64,000 nt of DNA, taken from the NCBI GenBank assembly GCA_947460975.1, contig CANHGO010000005.1, positions 46,235 through 110,234 on the forward strand, written 5' to 3'. The DNA comes from Cytophagaceae bacterium. GTDB lineage: Bacteria; Bacteroidota; Bacteroidia; Cytophagales; Spirosomataceae. The position numbers and the translations under genes were made by a program. Below the pieces are notes generated by a model. The model made no database searches. It saw only the letters and a list, made by a program, of their open reading frames with translations, and had not been told where the DNA came from. Below, one piece after another: positions 1 through 7,791 of the stretch. Each line of letters begins with the position of its first letter. Position 1 is the first letter of the stretch.

Positions 1-632
1 TAGGGAACGACCGGCCTATGCAAACGGCTACAGCTAATAACATTACGATCATAAATTTTGGTATGGGTTCACCTATGGCAGCTACTGTGATGGATATATT
101 ATCTGCTATTTCTCCTCATGCGGTATTGTTTTTGGGGAAATGCGGAGGATTAAAGAAAAATTTAAATATTGGTGATTTGATTTTACCCATTGCCGCAGTT
201 AGGGGAGAGGGGACTTCAGATGAATATATGCCAAAGGAAGTACCTGCTTTGCCCTCATTCCGACTGCAAAGAGCGGTTTCATCCATGATCAAGAAACATG
301 AAATGGACTATTGGACCGGCTTGATTTATACAACTAATCGAAGAGTTTGGGAGCATGATGAAGTTTTCAAAACCTATTTGTCCGATATTCGTGCCATGGG
401 CATCGACATGGAGACGGCGACCATTTTTACCGTGGGTTTTGTCAATAAAATACCTCATGGGGCTTTGCTTTTAGTCTCTGATAATCCTATGACACCTGAT
501 GGGGTTAAAACGGAAAAAAGTGATCTTACGGTTACAGTCAATTTTGTCAATAAGCATTTGCAAATTGGCATAGATGCTTTAGAAGAATTAGCTAATTCAG
601 GTGAATCTGTCAAGCACTTAAGATTTGAATAA
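1..632 (+). CDS. amn: AMP nucleosidase, 5' end missing
   Basis: The reading frame is open from the first base, so the gene begins before the window; the ATG at 18 is internal. The visible part covers most of a Bacteroidota-type short AMP nucleosidase (usually about 255 residues), which cleaves AMP to adenine and ribose 5-phosphate in the cytoplasm. Phosphorylase-superfamily motifs are visible: GNDRP before the internal Met, INFGMGSPMAA, FLGKCGGL, the ribose-binding DMETAT and the late SDNPM base-contact region. It ends in a strong terminator shared with the convergent TPR gene. Confidence 0.9.
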   Translation, partial: GNDRPMQTATANNITIINFGMGSPMAATVMDILSAISPHAVLFLGKCGGLKKNLNIGDLILPIAAVRGEGTSDEYMPKEVPALPSFRLQRAVSSMIKKHEMDYWTGLIYTTNRRVWEHDEVFKTYLSDIRAMGIDMETATIFTVGFVNKIPHGALLLVSDNPMTPDGVKTEKSDLTVTVNFVNKHLQIGIDALEELANSGESVKHLRFE

Positions 633-663
633 AAAAAAGCCTTCGTTTCAGAAGGCTTTTTTT
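632..663. terminator. Bidirectional intrinsic terminator
   Basis: Stem AGCCTTC/GAAGGCT with loop GTTTCA (645-650), flanked by an A-run on the left and a T-run on the right, so it can stop transcription from both the AMP nucleosidase gene and the convergent TPR gene. Confidence 0.85.
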
Positions 664-685
664 ATTCAAATGAATGATTTTGATA

Positions 686-2038
686 TTAATTGCAATGATC
701 TCGGATGACCTGGTAGGCAGGATTATATCCTAATTCTCCTGATTTACTTAGATCTAAACAACCAGTATTGTCGCTGAGGGCTAATTTTATAATGCCTCGA
801 ACATAATAAGCTTCCGCATATTTCGGATTTAATTTAATTGCATTGCTACAATCTTGGATGGCATTACGTTGGTCTCCCAAAGATGATTTGGCAACGCCTC
901 TTAAAAAATAGGCCTCCGCATATATTGGATTGAGCGAAATAGCTTTATTGTAATCATCCATAGCTTGTTTTTGGTCCCCAGATTTTGCCTTAGCAGATCC
1001 TCTATTGAAATATATTTCAGCTCTTTCAGACGTAAATTCTGCCATTTTTATTTTGTCCTGTACGCCATTTCTTAGGTCATCTAGCAAATTTTTAGACATT
1101 TTGCCATCATAAAGAATCTTCGCATTTTCATTGTTTCCTGTTTCTGCTGCTTTCGTATAATCCTCAATGGCTCCCCTTTGGTCCCCAATTTTTGATTTTG
1201 AAAAGCCTCTTCCATAATAAGCTTCCACTTTCATTGGGTTTAATTCCAATGACCTGCTGAAATCTTCTAATGCTCCTTTTTCACCGTTTTCGCCTCTAAA
1301 ATTTTCCAATTGGGTTTTGCAAAATCCTGAAAAATAATAATCATCTGGATTGTCTGGACTCAGTTTAATAGCTTCCGCATAATCTTTTAAAGCTGTGGCA
1401 AATTCTCCTAATTTTAGTTTGGAATAAGCCCTGCTCGAATAATAATTTGCGCGCTTTGGATTGATGGTGATGGCTTTATCAAAATCCTCTAAACTGCCTT
1501 TATAGTCTCCCAGTTTTACTTTTGATTCGCCTCTAGATGCTAAGCCTGGTGCATATTCTGGATTTAATTCTAATGATTTGTTGAAATCAGATAAACCTCC
1601 TCGAAAGTTTTGAAGTTTCATTTTGGAGATACCCCGACTAAAATACGCGGTGGCTTCCAATGGATTTAAACGAATCGCTTCATTGTAATCATTCATGGCC
1701 ACTTTATGATTGTCTTGCATGCTATAACTTTGTCCTCTTGCGATAAAAGCTTCAAAATAAGTAGGTTTCAATTCAATAGCTTTGTCAAAATCTAAGATAG
1801 CTCCTCGGAAATCTTTTAAATTGTATTTGGCAAATCCGCGATTGTAAAATGAAACGGGATTCGGATTGGCGATATTTTTTTCAATTTCAATGCTGAAATT
1901 CCTTAATGCATCGGCGTAATTACCTGTTTTGTTTTGCGTAATGCCTAATTCAAGGTAATTAGGAGTGGCGTCTTGGGCAATGACTGTAGTGATGAATAGT
2001 AAATTCAACAAGAATAGAATGGAAATTCGTTGTAACAT
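686..2038 (-). CDS. Secreted tetratricopeptide-repeat protein
   Basis: A 450-residue protein with a clear N-terminal signal peptide (about residues 1-21, ending VIAQ) followed by a nearly continuous array of about ten 34-residue TPR units, each with the pattern Y-R-G/A-Y-G-A-I-D-F-N-A-I-L-P. Such proteins are periplasmic or surface scaffolds for protein contacts; no catalytic domain is visible. It is the last gene of a minus-strand run with argS, gpx and menA, 35 bp after menA. A specific partner cannot be named from the sequence. Confidence 0.85.
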   Translation of the reverse strand: MLQRISILFLLNLLFITTVIAQDATPNYLELGITQNKTGNYADALRNFSIEIEKNIANPNPVSFYNRGFAKYNLKDFRGAILDFDKAIELKPTYFEAFIARGQSYSMQDNHKVAMNDYNEAIRLNPLEATAYFSRGISKMKLQNFRGGLSDFNKSLELNPEYAPGLASRGESKVKLGDYKGSLEDFDKAITINPKRANYYSSRAYSKLKLGEFATALKDYAEAIKLSPDNPDDYYFSGFCKTQLENFRGENGEKGALEDFSRSLELNPMKVEAYYGRGFSKSKIGDQRGAIEDYTKAAETGNNENAKILYDGKMSKNLLDDLRNGVQDKIKMAEFTSERAEIYFNRGSAKAKSGDQKQAMDDYNKAISLNPIYAEAYFLRGVAKSSLGDQRNAIQDCSNAIKLNPKYAEAYYVRGIIKLALSDNTGCLDLSKSGELGYNPAYQVIRDHCN

Positions 2039-2073
2039 GAGTGGATTATTTTTTTGTAAAAATAGTCAATTTT

Positions 2074-2982
2074 CTAGCTAAGAAAAATTTGACTCACACC
2101 AAAAATCACAATCAAAAACAAAGTGCTCAATGCAGTCTTTTTTAAATAAGGATCTATTTGTGCTGGGGTCATTTTTGAATTCAATTGCTTAATGATTTGA
2201 ACCAAAGGGTACCATCCCGCCATAATGATAATGTTCTGTGATAATTGAATGGGTTTTCCTTGATACATTAAGTAGATTATAAAGGTACATACACCTAATA
2301 ACATGATTGTTTTTTGGTAGTAGAACCCATAAATTTTACCTATACGAACTGGAATAGAATTTTTTCCAGTTTTTCGGTCATTTTCGATGTCCCTCAAATT
2401 ATTTAAATTCAATACGGCAACAGATAAAAATCCACAACCAGAGGCAGGAATTAGAATGTAATAATTTAAAATTTCAGTTTGTAAATAATAGGTGCCAAAG
2501 GTGCCAACCCAACCAAAAAATAGAAATACAGAAAGGTCGCCTAGGCCCATATAGCCATAGGGTTTTTTGCCAACCGTATAAGCGATTGCTGCTAAAATAG
2601 CGAGAAGACCTAGCCCGACAAAAGCGGTAATCGTTTGTGGATTAGCGTATTGCAAAGCAAAATATAAAAGACTTATTCCTAAAATAAATGAAAGGCTTGC
2701 TGTAATAATGACGGCGTTTTTCATTTCGGAAGGAGAAATCTTCCCAGTCTGTACAGCTCTTAAGGCTACTTTTCTGTTTTTATTGTCTACTCCATTTTTT
2801 GAATCTCCTAAATCATTCGCAAAATTTGAAAGAATTTGGAGTAACAAAGTGGTTATAATAGCTAGAGCTGCCGTTAAAAAAGAAAATTTTCCGGCCGCAT
2901 AGGCCAGAAAATTTCCTAATAAAATACTCGCTATCGCTAATGGTAAGGTCCGAGGTCTTGCTGCCTCAATCCATCGATTCAT
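2074..2982 (-). CDS. menA: 1,4-dihydroxy-2-naphthoate polyprenyltransferase
   Basis: A UbiA-superfamily membrane prenyltransferase of 302 residues that attaches the polyprenyl chain to 1,4-dihydroxy-2-naphthoate in menaquinone synthesis. Visible features are the N-terminal W-x-AARPRTLPLA segment typical of MenA, the first Asp-rich motif at residues 56-66 (ND..D.....D), the second near residues 193-205 (NNLRDIENDR), and about eight hydrophobic segments. The gene starts 5 bp after gpx, so the two are probably cotranscribed. Menaquinone use fits a Bacteroidota respiratory chain. Other men genes are not in the window. Confidence 0.92.
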   Translation of the reverse strand: MNRWIEAARPRTLPLAIASILLGNFLAYAAGKFSFLTAALAIITTLLLQILSNFANDLGDSKNGVDNKNRKVALRAVQTGKISPSEMKNAVIITASLSFILGISLLYFALQYANPQTITAFVGLGLLAILAAIAYTVGKKPYGYMGLGDLSVFLFFGWVGTFGTYYLQTEILNYYILIPASGCGFLSVAVLNLNNLRDIENDRKTGKNSIPVRIGKIYGFYYQKTIMLLGVCTFIIYLMYQGKPIQLSQNIIIMAGWYPLVQIIKQLNSKMTPAQIDPYLKKTALSTLFLIVIFGVSQIFLS

Positions 2983-2987
2983 GTGAC

Positions 2988-3614
2988 TTATTTATTCAAT
3001 GCAGCAATGAATTCAGGGCTTGTTGGCTTAATTCCAGAAGCAAAGAAGTTAACTAATTCTCCTTTTTCATTGATGACATACTTGCAGAAGTTCCAACTTG
3101 GTTCCTTTTCGTTCCAACCATTTTGGTTTTTATCTGAAAGCCACTTGTAAAGCTCACATTTCTCTCCGCCTTTTACAACTACTTTTTCCATCATTTGGAA
3201 AGAGACGCCATAATTTTTTTGACAGAAACTAGCTATTTCAGAATTCGTTCCTGGCTCTTGTCCCCCAAATTCATTGGCTGGAAAACCTAGGACTACGATG
3301 TCTTTATTTGCCTGATGGAATTTCTCCCAATCTGCATATTGTGGAGTGTAACCACATTTTGATGCTGTATTTAAAACAACAATTTTCTTTCCTTTGAACT
3401 GAGAAAAGTCGATTACTTTTCCGTCGATGGTCTTCATTTTAAATTGATGAAAGTTCTTTTCAGCGGTTGTTTCCATTTGGTTTGGACGTGTTAAAACTGT
3501 GTTTTGAGTGAATGGCAATGCTAATGCCGTTAAAATAGATCCAATTTTCATAAAGCTTGCTAACATGATGGTCAAAATTAAAAAGGTTAAAAAAATGATA
3601 TACTTACGTTTCAT
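2988..3614 (-). CDS. Membrane-anchored glutathione peroxidase-family protein
   Basis: A thioredoxin-fold peroxidase of the GPx family, 208 residues. The N-terminus (about residues 1-35) is a hydrophobic anchor or signal segment, so the enzyme probably acts in the periplasm or at the inner membrane. Catalytic residues visible are Cys87 (ASKCGYT; cysteine instead of selenocysteine), Gln119 in FGGQEP, and Trp174-Asn175 in SWNF. Bacterial homologues generally use thioredoxin rather than glutathione; that is family knowledge. Its ATG overlaps the argS stop (TAATG), which suggests translational coupling. Confidence 0.88.
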   Translation of the reverse strand: MKRKYIIFLTFLILTIMLASFMKIGSILTALALPFTQNTVLTRPNQMETTAEKNFHQFKMKTIDGKVIDFSQFKGKKIVVLNTASKCGYTPQYADWEKFHQANKDIVVLGFPANEFGGQEPGTNSEIASFCQKNYGVSFQMMEKVVVKGGEKCELYKWLSDKNQNGWNEKEPSWNFCKYVINEKGELVNFFASGIKPTSPEFIAALNK

Positions 3615-5398
3615 TACATTTTATTGGGTGAAACTATTCCTAATAACGAAAAAGCATGCTGAATTGTTTTGCCCGTAATGTCTGCCAAAGTTAATCGAAT
3701 GTTTCGTTTATTTTCATCCTCCTCTTTCAAAATACTTAATTCATTATAAAGTTTATTGAATTGCTTCGCTACATCATACGCATACATCGCGATTAAGGAT
3801 GGAGAAAATGCTTCTGCTGCCGACTCTATGATGCTTTTATATTGCCCCAGAATATAGATTAAATCTATCTCAGTTACGGATAATTCAGTGTTATATGCAT
3901 GGGTATCCACAAGTTCAATACCTAATTCTTTCGATTTTCTTGTAATCGAGCAGATTCTAGCATGCGTATATTGAATAAATGGCCCTGTATTTCCTTGAAA
4001 ATCAATGGATTCCTCTGGGTTAAACATCATACGCTTCTTGGGGTCAACTTTCAATAAAAAGTATTTCAAAGCCCCCATGCCAAGTTGCTGGTATAATTCG
4101 TTCGACGCATCTTCCGTAAATCCATCTGTTTTTCCTAACTCCATGGTACGCTCTTTGGCGGTTTGTACCATTTCAGCCATTAAATCATCCGCGTCAACTA
4201 CCGTGCCTTCACGTGATTTCATTTTTCCGCTGGGCAAATCAACCATTCCGTAGGATAAGTGGAAATTGCCATATGAATAAGGTTTATTCAATTTTTTTAG
4301 AATATGGAACAAGACTTCAAAATGGTAATCTTGCTCATTTCCTACCACATAAATTGATTTTTTTGCTCCAAAATCCTCGAATTTCAATTGAGCCGTTCCC
4401 ATATCTTGTGTAATGTAAACGGAGGTTCCATCTTTTCTCAAAACCAACTTTTCATCCAAGCCCTCATCTTCTAAATTGATCCAAACGGATTGATCTTCTT
4501 TTTGATAAAAAACACCCTCTTTTAATCCTTCGTCGACCAATTTCTTACCCAGTAAATAGGTATTTGACTCCCTATAAATTTTATCAAAACGAACGCCCAT
4601 TTGCGCATAGCTTTTCTCAAAACCTGCAAAAACCCAAGTATTCATCGTTTTCCAAAGGTCCATGACTACTTGATCTCCTTGTTCCCAAGCCAATAACATG
4701 TCTTGCGCTTTTAGAAGGATGGGTGCTTCTTTTTTTGCTTTTTCAGGATCTAAACCTTGTTTAACTAATACGTCTATTTCAGCTTTATAGAGTTGGTCAA
4801 ATGCCACATAATATTTTCCAACCAAATGATCCCCTTTTAATCCACTAGTTTCGGGTGTTTCTCCCTGGCTCATGAGTTGGTATGCCAGCATCGATTTACA
4901 AATATGGATCCCTCGGTCATTCACCAAATTTGTTTTGATGACCTCATATCCAGCGGCTTCCAAAATTTGAGCCACAGAAAATCCAAGAAAATTATTTCTT
5001 AAATGGCCTAAGTGTAAAGGTTTATTGGTGTTGGGGGATGAATATTCAATTAATACTTTTTCCCCTTTCTTATCTAAAGAGAATTTTTGAGAACCCTGAA
5101 TAATTTTGTTTAACGCATTTAGCCAAACCTCATCCGTAAAGCTAAAGTTTAAAAAGCCCTGAACTACTTGGAATTTTTTAACGCCTGAATAGTTTTCCAA
5201 GACGAATTGGCCTAGTTTCTCAGCGATTGCCGCAGGTGCTAAACCTGCTTGCTTGGTAAAAGGGAATACAACAAAAGTATAACTTCCTTCAAATTCCTTT
5301 TTGGTTTCTTGCAAAACCAAGTCGTTTGCTTGAATTTGAAATAATGAGGATAAGCCATTTTGTAGGGCTTCAATTAATTGCTTTTGTACTAATAACAT
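3614..5398 (-). CDS. argS: Arginyl-tRNA synthetase
   Basis: A class I aminoacyl-tRNA synthetase charging tRNA-Arg, 594 residues from the chosen start. Visible are the ArgS N-terminal additional domain, the HIGH-type motif in NKPLHLGHLRNN, the KMSKS-like GKMKSREGTVVD, and the C-terminal DALR anticodon-binding domain (THARICSITRK onward, ending LGIVSPNKM). The frame stays open to 5458, but family alignment and the promoter box at 5436-5443 favour the ATG at 5398 (MLLVQKQLIEAL). First gene of the argS-gpx-menA-TPR operon. Confidence 0.93.
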   Translation of the reverse strand: MLLVQKQLIEALQNGLSSLFQIQANDLVLQETKKEFEGSYTFVVFPFTKQAGLAPAAIAEKLGQFVLENYSGVKKFQVVQGFLNFSFTDEVWLNALNKIIQGSQKFSLDKKGEKVLIEYSSPNTNKPLHLGHLRNNFLGFSVAQILEAAGYEVIKTNLVNDRGIHICKSMLAYQLMSQGETPETSGLKGDHLVGKYYVAFDQLYKAEIDVLVKQGLDPEKAKKEAPILLKAQDMLLAWEQGDQVVMDLWKTMNTWVFAGFEKSYAQMGVRFDKIYRESNTYLLGKKLVDEGLKEGVFYQKEDQSVWINLEDEGLDEKLVLRKDGTSVYITQDMGTAQLKFEDFGAKKSIYVVGNEQDYHFEVLFHILKKLNKPYSYGNFHLSYGMVDLPSGKMKSREGTVVDADDLMAEMVQTAKERTMELGKTDGFTEDASNELYQQLGMGALKYFLLKVDPKKRMMFNPEESIDFQGNTGPFIQYTHARICSITRKSKELGIELVDTHAYNTELSVTEIDLIYILGQYKSIIESAAEAFSPSLIAMYAYDVAKQFNKLYNELSILKEEDENKRNIRLTLADITGKTIQHAFSLLGIVSPNKM

Positions 5399-5435
5399 AA
5401 TAAAATAATTGGATTTAATGATCCCCAATAAGCAA

Positions 5436-5443
5436 CAAAGGTA
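5436..5443 (-). promoter_or_regulatory. argS -7 box
   Basis: Reads TACCTTTG on the minus strand, an exact TAnnTTTG Bacteroidota -7 element. Predicted initiation is about 33 nt before the argS ATG. No TTG lies at the ideal -33 distance; a CAAA (TTTG on the minus strand) sits only 12 nt upstream. Confidence 0.5.
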
Positions 5444-5496
5444 GCCAATTTGGATCAAATATTGCGATTTGACTTAATAAATGAGGAATTAAATCT

Positions 5497-5504
5497 TACC
5501 TTTG
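5497..5504 (+). promoter_or_regulatory. tsaC -7 box, almost adjacent to the start codon
   Basis: TACCTTTG matches TAnnTTTG. Only 8 nt separate it from the tsaC ATG, so the transcript would have a leader of a few bases at most. It lies back-to-back with the argS promoter. Confidence 0.5.
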
Positions 5505-5512
5505 TGCCCATT

Positions 5513-6079
5513 ATGTTGAATCTATATGCAGATGCGCTTGCCTCTTTAAAGTCCGGAGGTGTAATTTTATATCCAAGTGACACCATTTGGGGTTTGGGCT
5601 GTGATGCTCGTATGGATGCGTCCATTGAAAAACTATTTGACATAAAAAATCGACCAGAAAATAAGGGATTGATTTTGTTGATTTCTAAAATTGAGCAGTT
5701 AAGTGAATATGTGGAGCAGGTGCCAGAAATTGCTTGGGACTTAGCTGAGTTCGCAGAAGATCCATTAACCATTATATATCCTAAAGGCAAAAACGTCAGT
5801 AAGTATATGTTAGGCCCCGATGGCAGCATCGCAATCCGATTATTGAAAGATGAATTTTGTAAGGGTTTGGTCTATCGCTATCAGCGGGGAATTGTTTCCA
5901 CCTCAGCTAATATTTCAGGAACTCCATCGCCGACTGATTTTGCCAGTATTTCTGAATCGATCAAATCGAAGGTGGATTATATTTTAAAGCCAGAAAATTC
6001 GGATAAAAAAGGAGGGATAAAATCTTCCAAAATAATTAAATTGGGATTAGGTGGTGAATATACGATGATACGATCTTGA
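5513..6079 (+). CDS. tsaC: Threonylcarbamoyl-AMP synthase (Sua5/YciO/YrdC family)
   Basis: A single-domain YrdC-type protein of 188 residues that makes threonylcarbamoyl-AMP from threonine, bicarbonate and ATP for the t6A modification of tRNA. The YPSDTIWGLGCDAR nucleotide-binding segment, RPENKGLILLI, and the SxSANxSG signature (VSTSANISGTPS) are visible. The C-terminal Sua5 domain is absent, so this is the short form. The frame is open from 5450, but family alignment and the promoter box at 5497-5504 select the ATG at 5513. It overlaps the next gene by one base (TGATG). Confidence 0.88.
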   Translation: MLNLYADALASLKSGGVILYPSDTIWGLGCDARMDASIEKLFDIKNRPENKGLILLISKIEQLSEYVEQVPEIAWDLAEFAEDPLTIIYPKGKNVSKYMLGPDGSIAIRLLKDEFCKGLVYRYQRGIVSTSANISGTPSPTDFASISESIKSKVDYILKPENSDKKGGIKSSKIIKLGLGGEYTMIRS

Positions 6080-7521
6080 TGAAATCCGGCATAGAAATTA
6101 TTGAAAATCCAATTTTCAAGATCATTGGGGAAGCCTCAGATTTCTTGGGTTTAGAAAGCTATGTGGTGGGAGGTTTTGTCCGAGATAGCTTATTGGCTCG
6201 TGAATGTAAAGACATTGACATTGTTTGTTTGGGTTCAGGAATTGGATTAGCTGAAGAAGTGGCAAAGCGATTTAATTTGTCTGAGCAATCGGTATCTATT
6301 TTTAAGAATTTTGGTACGGCCATGTTGAAAGTGGATGACTGGGATTTGGAATTTGTGGGGGCGCGGAAGGAATCATATCAGCGGGATTCTCGGAAGCCTT
6401 TGGTTTTGGAGGGTAGTTTGGAGGATGATCAAAATAGGCGAGATTTTACAATTAATGCATTGGCGGTTTCGGTCAACAATGACACTTGGGGTACCTTATT
6501 GGATCCATTTGGAGGAATTGATGATTTACAAGCTAAGATAATTAGGACTCCTTTAGAGCCTGGAATTACTTTTTCGGATGATCCATTGCGCATGATGCGT
6601 GCGGTTCGTTTTGCTACCCAATTGGGCTTTGACATTTTCCCAGAAACTTTTGAGGCTTTAACTACGGAGAAAGACCGATTGTCGATTATTTCGATGGAGC
6701 GTATTTCGGAGGAGTTGAATAAAATCATACTTTCAGATCGGCCTTCGTATGGATTTTTGTTGTTAGATGCATGTCAAATTTTGCCCATTATATTCCCAGA
6801 GTTCATGAAGTTGAAGGGTGTGGATACGGAAGAAGGGAAGGGGCATAAGGATAATTTTTATCACACGTTACAGGTGCTTGATAATATTTCAAAAAACACA
6901 AATGATCTTTGGTGGCGTTGGGCAGCTATTTTGCATGATATTGCAAAGCCTCAAACCAAGAAATTTGTGCAGCAAAAAGGGTGGACATTTCATGGCCATG
7001 AGGAAATAGGAGCGAGGCAGGTCCCTACTATTTTCAAAAGGTTCAAATTGCCTTTAAATGAGAAGATGAAGTTGGTGCAGAAATTAGTCCGTTTACATCT
7101 CCGTCCTATTGCCTTATCCAAAGAAGAGATTACAGACTCAGCTTTAAGGAGATTGCTTTTTGAGGCGGGGGATGAATTGGAAGCTTTAATGACTTTATGT
7201 AGAGCTGATATTACTTCTAAAAATGGGGATAAGGTTAAAAAATATTTACGAAATTTTGATACGGTGGAAGGTAAGTTGAGAGAGGTAGAAGCCAGTGATT
7301 CGTTGCGTAGTTTTCAACCTGTTTTTTCTGGCGAGGTAATTATGGACGTGTTTGACATGGGTCCTGGGAAGGAAGTTGGCCTAATAAAAATCGCTATTCG
7401 TGAAGCTATTTTAGATGGCTTGATCCGGAATGATTTTGCTTCGGGTTGGGACTTTATGATTTCTGAGGGACTTAAATTGGGTTTGAAGCCTGTAAAGAGT
7501 TTGGATCAAATGATCAGTTAA
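6079..7521 (+). CDS. cca: tRNA nucleotidyltransferase/poly(A) polymerase with HD domain
   Basis: A class II nucleotidyltransferase of 480 residues. The N-terminal catalytic head shows VVGGFVRDSLL and the metal-binding DIDIV carboxylates, followed by the RRDFTINALA and LRMMRAVRFA motifs of CCA-adding enzymes and poly(A) polymerases. The C-terminal half has an HD phosphohydrolase signature (ILHDIAKP). In Bacteroidota this architecture normally acts as the CCA-adding enzyme. A TTG at 6076 is in frame, but the ATG at 6079 overlapping the tsaC stop is preferred. The tRNA-Glu in this window encodes its CCA, so the role may be CCA repair. Confidence 0.9.
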   Translation: MKSGIEIIENPIFKIIGEASDFLGLESYVVGGFVRDSLLARECKDIDIVCLGSGIGLAEEVAKRFNLSEQSVSIFKNFGTAMLKVDDWDLEFVGARKESYQRDSRKPLVLEGSLEDDQNRRDFTINALAVSVNNDTWGTLLDPFGGIDDLQAKIIRTPLEPGITFSDDPLRMMRAVRFATQLGFDIFPETFEALTTEKDRLSIISMERISEELNKIILSDRPSYGFLLLDACQILPIIFPEFMKLKGVDTEEGKGHKDNFYHTLQVLDNISKNTNDLWWRWAAILHDIAKPQTKKFVQQKGWTFHGHEEIGARQVPTIFKRFKLPLNEKMKLVQKLVRLHLRPIALSKEEITDSALRRLLFEAGDELEALMTLCRADITSKNGDKVKKYLRNFDTVEGKLREVEASDSLRSFQPVFSGEVIMDVFDMGPGKEVGLIKIAIREAILDGLIRNDFASGWDFMISEGLKLGLKPVKSLDQMIS

Positions 7522-7579
7522 TTTGTGGTTTATATTTATAAATTATATTAATTTCGCTTATAGCCATTAATATAATAAT

Positions 7580-7789
7580 ATGAATCAAATCCTTCAAAAT
7601 ATTCGGAGATTGAGACTTTCTAAAGAAATTTCTCAAGAGGCAATTGCCAACTCACTAAAAATGACCCAAAGTGCATATGCAAAATTAGAAAGAGGTCAAA
7701 CAAAATTGAGTCTTGAAAGATATTTATTGATTTCGGTATACTTTGATGTGGATAAGTCAGTGTTGCTTCAAGATGATATTCAAATCTGA
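7580..7789 (+). CDS. XRE-family helix-turn-helix regulator
   Basis: A 69-residue single-domain Cro/C1-type DNA-binding protein. The SKEISQEAIANSLKMTQSAYAKLERG segment (described in parts: ISQEAIANSL, then MTQSAYAKLERG) is a canonical helix-turn-helix. There is no effector or dimerisation domain. It converges on the bacteriocin transporter gene, with 2 bp between the stops, and lies at the far end of that operon, so a regulatory role there is plausible but not shown. A near-consensus box TAATTTCG lies at 7549-7556. Confidence 0.85.
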   Translation: MNQILQNIRRLRLSKEISQEAIANSLKMTQSAYAKLERGQTKLSLERYLLISVYFDVDKSVLLQDDIQI

Positions 7790-7791
7790 TT

